NCBI RefSeq assembly: GCF_009760925.1
Contig: NZ_VRLV01000008.1
Span: 1 to 64,000 of the forward strand
Direction: 5' to 3'
From: Nonomuraea typhae
Lineage (GTDB): Bacteria > Actinomycetota > Actinomycetes > Streptosporangiales > Streptosporangiaceae
Length of the DNA: 64,000 nt
Part shown: one piece after another, positions 43,698 through 52,124 of the stretch
Numbering within the stretch: position 1 is the stretch's first letter
How the letters are laid out: each line of letters begins with the position of its first letter
Notes under the pieces: model-generated
The model's database searches: none
The model's input: the letters and a program-made list of their open reading frames with translations, nothing else
Told to the model about the DNA's origin: nothing
Made by a program: the position numbers and the translations under genes

Positions 43698-43723
43698 GTG
43701 CCGGGGGCGCCCTCCCCCGGCAC
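43698..43723. terminator. Perfect 10-bp hairpin between convergent genes
   Basis: GTGCCGGGGG (43698-43707) and CCCCCGGCAC (43714-43723) close a 6-base loop directly between the aminotransferase stop and the TetR stop. It can serve both strands. Confidence 0.7.
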
Positions 43724-44368
43724 TCACTCCTTCAGGAGGTCGTCCAGTTCGGCGGCGAACAGCTGGGCGGGGTCGAAGCCCATGCCGGCGAAGTGGCCGG
43801 CGAGTTCCAGGGACAGGACGCCGTGCACCCGGGTCCAGAAGCTCAGCGCCCGGTGCAGGACCGCGGCCGGGGCGGGGTTGCCGGCCGCCCAGTGGCGGTG
43901 CTCCTCCAGATGCGCGTCGAACGGCGTCGCCGAACGCTCGCCGGGTAGCGCCGCGGAGGCGTCGAGCAGGACGGCCATCGTCTCGCCGGAGATGAGCGTG
44001 ATGTCGTCGGGCGCGTGGTAGCCGGGCACCGGAGTGCCGTAGATGAGCAGGTAGCGCTGGGGGTCCTCCAGCGCCCACGCGCGCAGCGCGTAGGCCAGCG
44101 CGCGCAGGTCCGCGCCGGTGGCGGCGGCCGCCTGGATGGTGTCGGCGAGGCTGCGGTAGGCGTCTCTGATGAGTTCGGTGATCAGTTCGTCGCGGCTGGC
44201 GTAGTAGCGGTAGAGCGCGGGGCCGCTCATGCCCATCTGCTTGGCGATCGCGTTGAGGGAGAGCGCGGAGGCTCCGGTGGTGGCGATCTGTTCCCAGGCG
44301 TGCTGCTTGATCTCGGCGCGGACCTGCGTGCGGTAGCGCTCGCGGGGGGTTGCTGTGTTCGCCGCCAT
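43724..44368 (-). CDS. TetR/AcrR-family repressor
   Basis: A 214-residue regulator. The HTH is AWEQIATTGASALSLNAIAKQMGMSGPALYRYYASRDELI. The ligand domain contains WALEDPQRYLLIYGTPVPGYHAP, a signature of the WHG (TetR_C_33) group. It is divergent from the small membrane protein and SRPBCC genes. The intergenic region holds a strong promoter overlapped by an AACTTCT inverted repeat, so it probably represses that two-gene unit and itself. Confidence 0.88.
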   Translation of the reverse strand: MAANTATPRERYRTQVRAEIKQHAWEQIATTGASALSLNAIAKQMGMSGPALYRYYASRDELITELIRDAYRSLADTIQAAAATGADLRALAYALRAWALEDPQRYLLIYGTPVPGYHAPDDITLISGETMAVLLDASAALPGERSATPFDAHLEEHRHWAAGNPAPAAVLHRALSFWTRVHGVLSLELAGHFAGMGFDPAQLFAAELDDLLKE

Positions 44369-44433
44369 GACCTGCCGCCTTCGCCGGTGAAGCTACATCG
44401 TGAAGATTCAGTTAGAGGCTATCACGAACCTTA

Positions 44434-44484
44434 TTGACATCTCCTTCGCTGCTCGGTTATAACTTCTAACGCAAGCAAGAAGTT
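44434..44484 (+). promoter_or_regulatory. Near-consensus housekeeping promoter with TetR operator
   Basis: TTGACA (44434-44439), a 17-base spacer and TTATAA (44457-44462) form an almost perfect promoter toward 44503. AACTTCT (44461-44467) and AGAAGTT (44478-44484), spaced by 10 bases, overlap the -10 and the start site, as expected for a repressor site. Confidence 0.8.
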
Positions 44485-44502
44485 CTAGCCAAGGGACATG
44501 TC

Positions 44503-44850
44503 ATGACGGCCACCTCCGTTGCACCCGCGCCCACCCGCCGGCCCGCTCCTCTGGCGGTGACCGTCTCCGCCTGGGCGGTCCCCGTCATGGTGGTCGGCCA
44601 GTTCGCCCTGCTGTCGGGCATTCCCGTCACGATCGCGCTGGCCGGTGCCCTGCTCCGCGTCCGCGACCGGATGGTTCGCCGGGCCGCCGCGCTCGTGGCC
44701 GTCAGCTACCTGATCCCGCTCGTCATCTGGCTGACCCGGCCCGACGGCGCGCCGAGCCTGTCCAAGGACATGCACCCCGGGTTCGCCGGGCTGATGGTCG
44801 CCGCGTCCGCCGCGCTCATCGTCGCCCTCTTCCGCGCCCGCCGGCACTGA
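44503..44850 (+). CDS. Small integral membrane protein, function unknown
   Basis: A 115-residue protein with a Pro/Arg-rich N-terminus and three to four hydrophobic helices (WAVPVMVVGQFALLSG, IPVTIALAGALL, LVAVSYLIPLVIWL, GLMVAASAALIVALF). AAGGGA stands ahead of the ATG, and translation starts about 35 bases after the predicted promoter. A secreted SRPBCC gene follows after 28 bases. The pair is under the TetR operator. I recognise no family beyond general resemblance to small SdpI-like or DUF membrane proteins. Confidence 0.7.
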   Translation: MTATSVAPAPTRRPAPLAVTVSAWAVPVMVVGQFALLSGIPVTIALAGALLRVRDRMVRRAAALVAVSYLIPLVIWLTRPDGAPSLSKDMHPGFAGLMVAASAALIVALFRARRH

Positions 44851-44878
44851 ACCGACACCACCGAAAGGAACGACCACC

Positions 44879-45490
44879 ATGTTCAGCACCCGCATCGCCG
44901 CAGCCACGGTCTCGCTCGTCGCCGCCGGTCTCCTCGCCGGAGCCGTCCCGCCCGCGCAGGCCGCCACCCCTCAGCACAAGGGCGGGCTCCAGTGCCGCGG
45001 GGAAGGCGTCGACCCCGCCGCCAAGATCCGGTACCGCTCCGAGATCCTGATCAAGGCGCCGCTGAAGACCATCTGGAACCTGCAGACCGACGTGGCACGC
45101 TGGCCGTCGTGGCAGAAGCCCGTCACGAGCGCGAAGCGCCTGGACAAGGGCCCGCTCCGGAAGAACTCGCGGTTCCGCTGGACCACCCCGGTGCCCGAGA
45201 CCCCGGTCACCCCGGCCACGACGCTCACCATCACCTCGACCGTCCGGCAGCTCAAGGACCAGAAGTGCATCCGCTGGACCGGGCCCGCGATCGGCAAGGG
45301 ACTCCGCATCGACCAGGGCGTCCACGTCTGGACCTTCACGAAGGTCAAGGGCGGCGTCCTCGTCCGCACCGAGGAGACCCACGCCGGCGACCAGATCGAG
45401 ACCAACGTGCCCCTGGCCACCGAGTTCCTCGGAATGGGTCTCGAAGCCTGGCTGAAGGCCCTGAAGAGCACCGCCGAAGCCCGTCACTGA
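44879..45490 (+). CDS. Secreted SRPBCC (polyketide cyclase/START-like) protein
   Basis: A 203-residue protein with a signal peptide (TRIAAATVSLVAAGLLAGAVPPAQAA) and a mature SRPBCC ligand-binding fold. The family strands are IRYRSEILIKAPLKTIWNLQTDVARWPSWQKPV near residues 50-82 and GVLVRTEETHAGDQIE near 158. Two cysteines (LQCRG, QKCIRW) may be bridged. AAAGGAA precedes the ATG. SRPBCC proteins are normally cytoplasmic, so an exported one suggests binding or delivery of a hydrophobic ligand outside the membrane (inference). Confidence 0.82.
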   Translation: MFSTRIAAATVSLVAAGLLAGAVPPAQAATPQHKGGLQCRGEGVDPAAKIRYRSEILIKAPLKTIWNLQTDVARWPSWQKPVTSAKRLDKGPLRKNSRFRWTTPVPETPVTPATTLTITSTVRQLKDQKCIRWTGPAIGKGLRIDQGVHVWTFTKVKGGVLVRTEETHAGDQIETNVPLATEFLGMGLEAWLKALKSTAEARH

Positions 45491-45506
45491 CCCCGCGGGG
45501 CAAGAC

Positions 45507-45540
45507 GCCCGGACCGGATCGGCGCCGATCCGGTCCGGGC
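45507..45540. terminator. 34-base perfect palindrome, bidirectional terminator
   Basis: A 14-base-pair stem (GCCCGGACCGGATC and its exact reverse complement) with a self-complementary GGCGCC centre, lying between the convergent SRPBCC and beta-propeller genes. No U tract is present. Confidence 0.75.
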
Positions 45541-45554
45541 GCAGCGCCATCCCG

Positions 45555-46472
45555 TCAGGGACGGGCGATGGAGACGGCGTTGTACGTCGTGTCCGGGGTC
45601 GGCGGCGTGGTGAACCGGGCGTTGGGCAGGTACAACCGGGACCCGAAGGCGGCCACGGTCGTCGGGACGTCGAACAGGGGGCTGCTCACCCGCTGGACGA
45701 CGCGGCCCTCGGTCCCCTCGCGGTTCAGGCGCACGACGGCCACGGTGTTGAGCCGGTTCTGCACCACGTACAACGTCCGGCCGCGCAGCAGCAGGCCGTC
45801 ACCGTTCTGCAGCGTCTCGCCGCCCAGGTCCACGCGGCGGGTCGCCCCGGACCTGTCCACGCGGAACAGCGTGCCGGTGTTCGACTGCACCAGGATCAGG
45901 CCCCGGCCGTCAGGGGCCGGCGCGATGCCGTTGGCGTTGATGCCGGCGCCGTACACCAGATCTCCCGTGAGCGGGATGCGCTCCACCTCGGCGGGCAGCC
46001 GGCCGCCGCGCAGCGACAGCTTGTAGAGCACCGGGTTGGTGGAGTCGGTGAACCAGGCGGCGCCCTGGGCGAGGACGACGTCGTTGACGAACGCCGCTCC
46101 GGTGGCCAGCCGGTAGGAGGCCAGCACCTTCCCGGTGCGGGCGTCGACGACACGGGCGTCCCCGGCCGTGCCGCCCGCGACGAACAGCCGTCCGCGCTCG
46201 TCGATCTTCAACCCGACCGACGGCGTGCCGGGCCCCTCACTGATGATCGCGCCGCGTCCGGTGCGCAGGTCGGCGCGGTAGATGGAGCCGTTCGCCAGGG
46301 AGCCGAAGAAGGCGAAGGGGCCCGAGCCGATGGCGATGCCTTCGGGCCGGAACCCGTTGGGTAAGGAGATCGACTCCGGAGGGTCCGAGGTCGCTCCGGC
46401 GGGGCCGCCCAGGGCGACGGCCAGGACGAACGTGGTGACAATCGTGCAAAGGAGCCTGATGGTTCGCAGCAT
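45555..46472 (-). CDS. Secreted beta-propeller protein (SMP-30/NHL-like)
   Basis: A 305-residue exported protein. The signal peptide is LCTIVTTFVLAVALGGPAGA. The mature part has repeated propeller blades such as PEGIAIGSGPFAFFGSLANGSIYRADLRTG and GLKIDERGRLFVAGG, with YGAGINANGIAPAPDGRGLILV later. It resembles secreted SMP-30/gluconolactonase-type or superoxide-dismutase-associated propellers. No catalytic set can be fixed with confidence. It converges with the SRPBCC gene and is divergent from the FtsX-type permease, with about 178 bases between. Confidence 0.8.
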   Translation of the reverse strand: MLRTIRLLCTIVTTFVLAVALGGPAGATSDPPESISLPNGFRPEGIAIGSGPFAFFGSLANGSIYRADLRTGRGAIISEGPGTPSVGLKIDERGRLFVAGGTAGDARVVDARTGKVLASYRLATGAAFVNDVVLAQGAAWFTDSTNPVLYKLSLRGGRLPAEVERIPLTGDLVYGAGINANGIAPAPDGRGLILVQSNTGTLFRVDRSGATRRVDLGGETLQNGDGLLLRGRTLYVVQNRLNTVAVVRLNREGTEGRVVQRVSSPLFDVPTTVAAFGSRLYLPNARFTTPPTPDTTYNAVSIARP

Positions 46473-46534
46473 CTGATGCCCTCTTTTCCGTTGTCTCGAG
46501 ACCCACGCTAGATCAACGATCGGCGTCCGCAAGT

Positions 46535-46559
46535 ACCCCGGTACCGGGACCCCGGTCCC
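46535..46559. promoter_or_regulatory. Candidate operator between propeller and ABC permease genes
   Basis: CCCGGTACCGGG (46537-46548) is a perfect 12-base palindrome. ACCCCGGTACC (46535) and ACCCCGGTCCC (46549) form a direct repeat spaced 14 bases. It lies about 90-115 bases before the permease GTG and could bind the nearby response regulator; this is inference. Confidence 0.4.
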
Positions 46560-46649
46560 CTCCCGCTCCGGGAAGATCACCCCGGCAGAGGAGGAACCGC
46601 CCCCTCCCCGCAGGAACCCTGGAGGAAAGGCCCAGGGAGGAGCGGCGAA

Positions 46650-49121
46650 GTGATCTGGCTCGCATGGCGGACGTTGCGGTGGCATCCGGGCACCCTGATG
46701 GGCACGCTCGTGACCCTCGTCATCGCGGCGTCCGCGGTCGGCGCGATGTGGTTCGTGGTCGAGGCCGACAGCCGGCAGACGGTCCCGGTGGAGCGGTACG
46801 CGGGCGTGCCGCTCGTCGTCGGCACACGCGGCGGGGCGATCCCGCCCGAGCTGGTGGCCGCGGTCGGGGCGCTGCCCGAGGTGGCGCAGGCGGTCCCGGA
46901 GGTGACGTTCCCCGCCGGGCTGTACGTGGGCGGCGCCCGGGTGTCGGGCCCCGGCGACCAGAACCCGTGGCCGTGGGGGCACGGCTGGTCGAGCGCGCGG
47001 CTGACGCCGTTCGGCCTGAGCGAGGGACGGGCGCCGCGCGCCGCCGGCGAGGTGGTGATGGACACGCGGCTGGCCGCCTCGGCACGCGTCGCCGTGGGGA
47101 ACCGGGTGGAGATCGCGATCTCGGGGACGGTCCGCCCGCACCGGGTCGTCGGGCTGGCGCGGCCCCGCGCCGCCTGGCGCTTCCAGTCGGCGTTGTTCTT
47201 CGCCGACGACCAGGTGCGGCCGCTGACGGGACGCGGCGCGGCGGCCGACGCCCTGGGCGTGTATCCCGGCCCCGGCGTCGGCATCGAGGCGTTGCGGGCA
47301 GCGGTGACCCGGGTCGCCGAGCCGTACAACTCCCCCCGCATGTGGACGGTCAAGGTGGTGACCGGCGCCGAGCGCGGCGCCCGGGAGAACAACCTGCCGC
47401 CCGGCTACGGGGTCAACACGCTGTGGTTCCTGGTGGGCATGACCGCGCTGGTCGCGATGGGCATGATCGCCGCCACGATGGGACTGTCGGTACGGCGGCG
47501 CGGCATGGAGATCGCCGTCCTGCGGGCCCTCGGCGCCCGGCCTGGGCAGATCCGGCGGATGCTGCTGGCCGAGGCGGTCCTGCTGTCGGTGGTGGCCATG
47601 GCGGCAGCCGTACCTCTCGCCATGCTGGTCGCGCCGGTCGTCGCGGCATGGCTGCGCGGGACGCGCGCGCTGAGCGTGGCCTACGAGCAGAGCTACCAGC
47701 CGCTTCCCGTGCTCTGGACGTTCCTGCTCACGCTCGGCATCGCCCTGGCGGCGAGTTTGATCGCGGTCCGGAGGGCGGTGCGGATCCGGCCCGGTGACGC
47801 GCTGGGCGAGGCTCCGGCCGAGGGCGGGGCGCTCGGCAGGGGGCGGCTGGTGACGGGGGCGGTGCTGCTGGCGGGGGCCGGTGCCGCGGCCTCGTTCCTG
47901 GCGCGGGAGGCGGCGGAGTTGCCGGAGCCGGCGCAGCTGGCCCTGCGCTTCGCCACGATCTGCATGCTCGTCGCGGGGGTCGCGCTGGTGGCCCCGTGGG
48001 TGGTGCCGGCCGCCGGGCGGCTGGTGCGGGCGGCCGTGACCGGCGTGTCACCGGTCGGCGGGTACCTGGCGGTCGCCAACGTGATCTTCCACCATCGCAG
48101 GTTCGCCGGCGCGATCGGGTCCCTGACGCTGGGCGTGGCCCTGGTCGGCGTGGTGGCCGGGGTGCAGTCCTTCTACGACTGGCGGCTGGCGGCGCGGGCC
48201 GTGGCCGAGGTGCGTGCCGACCATGTGGTGCAGCCCGCCGAGGGGTTCGGGGCGCTGTCGGAGGATCTGCGGCGGAGCATCATGGCGCGCGGCGCGTCCG
48301 ACGCGGTGGGGGTGGGCTCGATGCCCGCCGTGTTGTCCGTGGCGGGGCGTCCGCCGGTCATCGCGACCGTGGTCACCGGGGAGGCCACACGGGTGTTCGC
48401 GCTGTCCGTGCGCGGCCGCCCGATCGGCGGGCTCGGCGCGCGGGAGATCGCGATCACGGACGAGCTGGCCGGCGCCCATCGGCTGGGGCTCGGGTCGCGC
48501 CTCGGGGTGCGGCTCATCGGGACGGCCGAGGCCGCGGCCTACACGGTGACCTCGATCTTCTCCGGCGCCCAGGAACTGGGCTCGGTCCTCCTGTCGCCGG
48601 GCGGGGCGCCGGTCTCGAGCCTGCACGAGCGTGTGTACGTGCGCGGCGCCGCCCCCGGGCAGGTCGCGGATCCGCGTGCGGCCGTCGAGACCCTCTCCCG
48701 GCAGGAGTACGTGCTGAGCAAGAGCCAGAAGTCGGCCGAGGCCAACCAGAGCCTGACCTATATGGCGGTGATGATCGCGCTGCTCTGCCTGGTGGCGGCG
48801 GTCAACAACCTGTGCCTGGGGCTGCTGGACCGCGGGCGGGAGTTCGCCGGGCTGCGGCACCTCGGGCTGCGGCGCGGCCAGGTGATGCGGATCGTCACCT
48901 GGGAGAGCGCGCTCACCGTCGTGCCCGTGCTCGTGCTGGCCCTGGTCGCGACGGCCTCGATGGCGCTCGTGCACGCCGCGGGCGAGCCCGGCGGGCTGGG
49001 CAGTGTGCTGGTTTTCATCCCCGCCGGCTGGCTGGTGCCGCTCGCCGCGGGCGCTCTGGTGAGCGCCTGGGCCGGGTCGCTGCTGGTCGTCCGCGGGATC
49101 CTCGGAAAGGGTGTGCGGTGA
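46650..49121 (+). CDS. FtsX-like ABC transporter permease
   Basis: An 823-residue membrane protein with two FtsX domains. The first helix is near residues 17-35, followed by a large extracytoplasmic loop. Three helices lie around residues 260-375 (FLVGMTALVAMGMIAATMG; LRALGARPGQIRRMLLAEAVL). A second unit has helices at about 405-470 and 490-515, another large loop, and three final helices from about 708. The LR(A/H)LG motif before each helix pair (LRALGARPGQIRRML and LRHLGLRRGQVMRIV) is typical. GTG start with AGGAG upstream. The partner ATPase follows with a GTGA overlap. MacB/LolCDE-like exporters move lipids or peptides, or sense antimicrobials; substrate unknown. Confidence 0.9.
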   Translation: MIWLAWRTLRWHPGTLMGTLVTLVIAASAVGAMWFVVEADSRQTVPVERYAGVPLVVGTRGGAIPPELVAAVGALPEVAQAVPEVTFPAGLYVGGARVSGPGDQNPWPWGHGWSSARLTPFGLSEGRAPRAAGEVVMDTRLAASARVAVGNRVEIAISGTVRPHRVVGLARPRAAWRFQSALFFADDQVRPLTGRGAAADALGVYPGPGVGIEALRAAVTRVAEPYNSPRMWTVKVVTGAERGARENNLPPGYGVNTLWFLVGMTALVAMGMIAATMGLSVRRRGMEIAVLRALGARPGQIRRMLLAEAVLLSVVAMAAAVPLAMLVAPVVAAWLRGTRALSVAYEQSYQPLPVLWTFLLTLGIALAASLIAVRRAVRIRPGDALGEAPAEGGALGRGRLVTGAVLLAGAGAAASFLAREAAELPEPAQLALRFATICMLVAGVALVAPWVVPAAGRLVRAAVTGVSPVGGYLAVANVIFHHRRFAGAIGSLTLGVALVGVVAGVQSFYDWRLAARAVAEVRADHVVQPAEGFGALSEDLRRSIMARGASDAVGVGSMPAVLSVAGRPPVIATVVTGEATRVFALSVRGRPIGGLGAREIAITDELAGAHRLGLGSRLGVRLIGTAEAAAYTVTSIFSGAQELGSVLLSPGGAPVSSLHERVYVRGAAPGQVADPRAAVETLSRQEYVLSKSQKSAEANQSLTYMAVMIALLCLVAAVNNLCLGLLDRGREFAGLRHLGLRRGQVMRIVTWESALTVVPVLVLALVATASMALVHAAGEPGGLGSVLVFIPAGWLVPLAAGALVSAWAGSLLVVRGILGKGVR

Positions 49122-49849
49122 GTACGGCGGTGCGTCTCGAGAACGTCAGCAAGGTCTACGGCGGGGGCGCCTCGGCGGTCACCGCGTTGCACGCGGTCAG
49201 CCATGTCTTCGCCAGCGGTTCCTTCACGGCGGTGATGGGACAGTCCGGCTCGGGCAAGACCACGCTCCTGCAGTGTGCCGCCGGGCTCACCCGGCCCACG
49301 TCCGGGACGGTCGGCGTGGCGGGCGTGGACGTGACCGGGCTGAGCGAGGCCGAGCTGGCCAAGCTGCGCGGGCGGCGGATCGGATTCGTCTTCCAGAGCT
49401 TCAACCTGCTGCCCGCGCTGACCGCCCGGCAGAACGTCGCGCTGCCACTGCGCCTGGCGCGCAAGGGGGCGCTACCGGACCGCGTGGCCGAGCTCCTCGA
49501 CCGCGCGCGGATCGCCGGGCACGCCGACCGGCGCCCGCACGAGCTGTCCGGCGGCGAGCAGCAGCGGGTGGCGATCTGCCGCGCGCTGGTGGCCGAGCCC
49601 GACGTCGTCTTCGCCGACGAGCCGACCGGCAACCTCGACTCCGCCTCCGGCCGGGACATCATGACCCTGCTGCGCGAGGTGGTCGACGACCTGGGGCAGA
49701 CGGTCATCCTGGTCACCCACGACCCGGCCGTCGCCGTCCACGCCGACCGGGTGCTCATCCTCAGCGACGGCCGGATCGTGGACGCCATCGACGCCCCCAC
49801 GCCCGACGCCATCGCCCACGGGCTCGCCGTCAACGGCCGCCGGGGGTGA
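49118..49849 (+). CDS. ABC transporter ATP-binding protein (MacB/LolD type)
   Basis: A 243-residue ATPase. Walker A is GQSGSGKTT, the Q-loop is FVFQSFNLLPALTARQNV, signature LSGGEQQRV, Walker B VVFADEPTGNLD and switch VTHD. The PTGNLDS wording is typical of LolD/MacB/YxeO ATPases that pair with FtsX-like permeases. The GTG overlaps the permease stop (GTGA). Its last 20 bases overlap the convergent response regulator gene, whose kinase/regulator pair likely controls this transporter. Confidence 0.93.
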   Translation: MSTAVRLENVSKVYGGGASAVTALHAVSHVFASGSFTAVMGQSGSGKTTLLQCAAGLTRPTSGTVGVAGVDVTGLSEAELAKLRGRRIGFVFQSFNLLPALTARQNVALPLRLARKGALPDRVAELLDRARIAGHADRRPHELSGGEQQRVAICRALVAEPDVVFADEPTGNLDSASGRDIMTLLREVVDDLGQTVILVTHDPAVAVHADRVLILSDGRIVDAIDAPTPDAIAHGLAVNGRRG

Positions 49850-50495
49850 CCAGACCCGACTCGTAGGCCAGGATGACCGCCTGAGCCCGGTCGCGCACGC
49901 CGAGCCTGGTGAACAGCTCGCTCACCCGGTTCTTCACCGTGGACAGCGCCAGCCCGAGTTCCTCGGCCATCTCCTGGTTGGACAGCCCCCGCGCGATCAG
50001 CAGCAGCACCTGGACGTCCCGCTCCCCCAGCTCCGGCAGCGCCGCCGGCACCCTCATGACCGCGCGCGCCGGGGCTGGGCGGACGAACGTGCCGATCAGG
50101 CCGAGCAGCAGCCGCGGCGCCACCACCGCCTCTCCCCGGTGCACGATCCTGATGCCCTCGATCAGCTCCTCGGGAGAGACGTCCTTGGGCAGGAAGCCCG
50201 ACGCGCCCGCCCGCAGCGCCGCCACCACGTGCTCCTCCAGGTCGAACGTGCTCAACGCCAGCACCTTCGCCTCCGGCAGTTCGGCCACGATGCGCTCGGT
50301 GGCCGCCACCCCGTCCATGCCGGGCAGGTGCAGGTCCATCAACACCACATCGGGGCGTACGGCGTGGCTCTGCCGTACCGCCTGGGCGCCGTCGGCGGCC
50401 TCGCCCACGGCGGCCAGGTCGGGGGCGGTCTCCAGCAGCAGGCGCAGCCCCGCGCGGACCACCGCGTGGTCGTCCACCAGCAGGACCTTGATCAC
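49830..50495 (-). CDS. NarL/FixJ-type response regulator
   Basis: A 221-residue regulator. The receiver starts VIKVLLVDDHAVVRAGL, with phosphoacceptor Asp54 in VVLMDLHLPGMDG and the conserved Lys in GFLPKDVS. The LuxR HTH is LGERDVQVLLLIARGLSNQEMAEELGLALSTVKNRVSELF. The GTG at 50495 overlaps the kinase stop (GTGA); a longer frame runs into the kinase gene and lacks family residues. Expected to be phosphorylated by the kinase upstream and to act on the convergent FtsX/MacB transporter. Confidence 0.92.
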   Translation of the reverse strand: MIKVLLVDDHAVVRAGLRLLLETAPDLAAVGEAADGAQAVRQSHAVRPDVVLMDLHLPGMDGVAATERIVAELPEAKVLALSTFDLEEHVVAALRAGASGFLPKDVSPEELIEGIRIVHRGEAVVAPRLLLGLIGTFVRPAPARAVMRVPAALPELGERDVQVLLLIARGLSNQEMAEELGLALSTVKNRVSELFTRLGVRDRAQAVILAYESGLVTPGGR

Positions 50496-51565
50496 GCCTG
50501 CTCCCCGAGCGGGACGCGGGCACGCACGACGAACCCGCCGGCGGGCGCCGGACCGGCCCGCAGCTCGCCGCCGCACAACGACACCCGCTCGGCCATGCCG
50601 CGCAGCCCGAACCCGGAGGCGTCGCCGCCCGGCCGGACGTCGCCGTCGTCGGCGACCTCCACCTCGACGGACTCGGGCCGGTACGACAGCCGCACGCTGG
50701 CGTGCGCGCCGGCCGCGTGCTTGCGGGTGTTGGTCAGCGCCTCCTGGACGACGCGGTAGATCGCGTGGTCCACGGGCGAGGGCAGCTCGACCGCCTCGCC
50801 CACGACCTCCAGCTCGGCGTTTCCCGACTCCTCCACGAGCGCCGGGAGCCGGGCCACGCCGACGCCGGCCTGGTTCTCGACCGGCTCGCCGTCGGTGCGC
50901 AGGAGGTTCAGGAGGTTGCGCATCTCGGTCATCGCCTGGCGTGCCGCCTGCTCGCCGGTGAGCAGGCTCTGCTGGGCCCGGCCGGTGTCGATGGGGATCG
51001 TTCTCCTGGCCACGCCCATGTACAGGCTGACCACGCTGACGTGGTGGGCGATCACGTCGTGCAGCTCACGGGCGATCCGGCGGCGTTCGGCCCGCACGGC
51101 GTCGTCGGCGGCCTGCCGTACCGCGCGGGCGGTCAGCTCCGCGCGCAGACGGAGGATGTGCCCGGCCGCCACGGGGAGCAGCGGGGCCGACCACACGGTC
51201 GCCCGGACCCACCAGTCGGGGCCCGAGGGAAGCCCGAGGAGCAGCGCCGTCACCGCGATCCCGGCCGCGGACACGGCGGCCGACACGAGTGTGCCGGTGT
51301 GGCGGCCCACGGTGTAGAGCGCGACGACCATGGCGCTGACGGGAGCGTCACCCAGCCCCGGAAGGTAGGCGACGCCGTACAGGACGCCGATCAGCACCGC
51401 CACCACGACGGGGTGGCGGCGCCTGAGCAGGAGGAGGGCGGCGGCGGCCACCGCGATGAGCACGACGGCGGGATGGGTGCGCGCCCCGACCGTGACGAGC
51501 TCCGCGCACAGCACCCCGGCTGCCAGGGCGGCATCGCCCAGCCGCTCCCGGCTGCGTAGGACCAC
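50492..51565 (-). CDS. NarL-family sensor histidine kinase
   Basis: A 357-residue kinase. About four to five membrane helices fill residues 10-145 (AVVLIAVAAAALLLL, VVAVLIGVLYGVAYL and others). The HisKA_3 phosphoacceptor is RRIARELHDVIAHHVS, the N-box is VVQEALTNTRKHAAGAHASV, and the ATPase G box is DDGDVRPGG...GFGLRGMAERV. It is intact, unlike the hybrid at 9.6 kb. GTG start; 21 bases after the stop of a small membrane protein gene that may belong to the same unit. The signal is unknown. Confidence 0.92.
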   Translation of the reverse strand: MVLRSRERLGDAALAAGVLCAELVTVGARTHPAVVLIAVAAAALLLLRRRHPVVVAVLIGVLYGVAYLPGLGDAPVSAMVVALYTVGRHTGTLVSAAVSAAGIAVTALLLGLPSGPDWWVRATVWSAPLLPVAAGHILRLRAELTARAVRQAADDAVRAERRRIARELHDVIAHHVSVVSLYMGVARRTIPIDTGRAQQSLLTGEQAARQAMTEMRNLLNLLRTDGEPVENQAGVGVARLPALVEESGNAELEVVGEAVELPSPVDHAIYRVVQEALTNTRKHAAGAHASVRLSYRPESVEVEVADDGDVRPGGDASGFGLRGMAERVSLCGGELRAGPAPAGGFVVRARVPLGEQA

Positions 51566-51586
51566 ACCTGGACCCTACGCCAGCGC

Positions 51587-52042
51587 TCAGCGCACGATGA
51601 CGGCAGAGACGATCACCAGAACGGCCAGGATCCCCGCGATGATCGACGCCCATCCTCCGGCCAGCAGCGTCGCCGCCAGCGCGAACGGGATCATGCTGAG
51701 CACCGCCGACCACAGCAGGTCCGTCGTCGGCATCACCGCGCCGACGAACACCGCGCCGGCGACCCAGCCGATCGTGCCCAGAACCAGCACCCCGCTCGCC
51801 CAGGCCAGCCGGCCGCCGGAACTCTCCGTGAGCGGTGAGCCGTAGGGCGTCATCATCCCGATCACGTATAAGACGCCCACCCCGAACAACGCTGCGAGGA
51901 CCAGGGCGATCGGGCCCATGGCGAACCAGAAGACCATCACGGCGACGGCGCCGTGGCTGAACGCGAATCCGCCGACGACCCCTACGCACGCCACCTGGGC
52001 GATCGTCCACCGCCAGGACCGCCGGGACATGGTCGATCGCAT
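51587..52042 (-). CDS. Small integral membrane protein, unknown function
   Basis: A 151-residue protein with about five hydrophobic helices (VACVGVVGGFAFSHGAVAVMVFWF, IALVLAALFGVGVLYVIG, LAWASGVLVLGTIGWVAGAVFVG, LLWSAVLSMIPFALAATLLAGG, IIAGILAVLVIVSAVIV). GGGAAAG lies before the ATG; ATG at 52030 is an alternative. It precedes the sensor kinase by 21 bases, which suggests it accompanies the sensor. An AT-rich pocket just upstream (around 52070-52090) may carry the promoter. No family recognised. Confidence 0.7.
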   Translation of the reverse strand: MRSTMSRRSWRWTIAQVACVGVVGGFAFSHGAVAVMVFWFAMGPIALVLAALFGVGVLYVIGMMTPYGSPLTESSGGRLAWASGVLVLGTIGWVAGAVFVGAVMPTTDLLWSAVLSMIPFALAATLLAGGWASIIAGILAVLVIVSAVIVR

Positions 52043-52124
52043 CTTTCCCAGACCCCCGTATCACCGCGCCAAATAGAAGGAAAATAACCATTTGCGGGAC
52101 GGAACGATCGCGCCGCCGTTCGGC

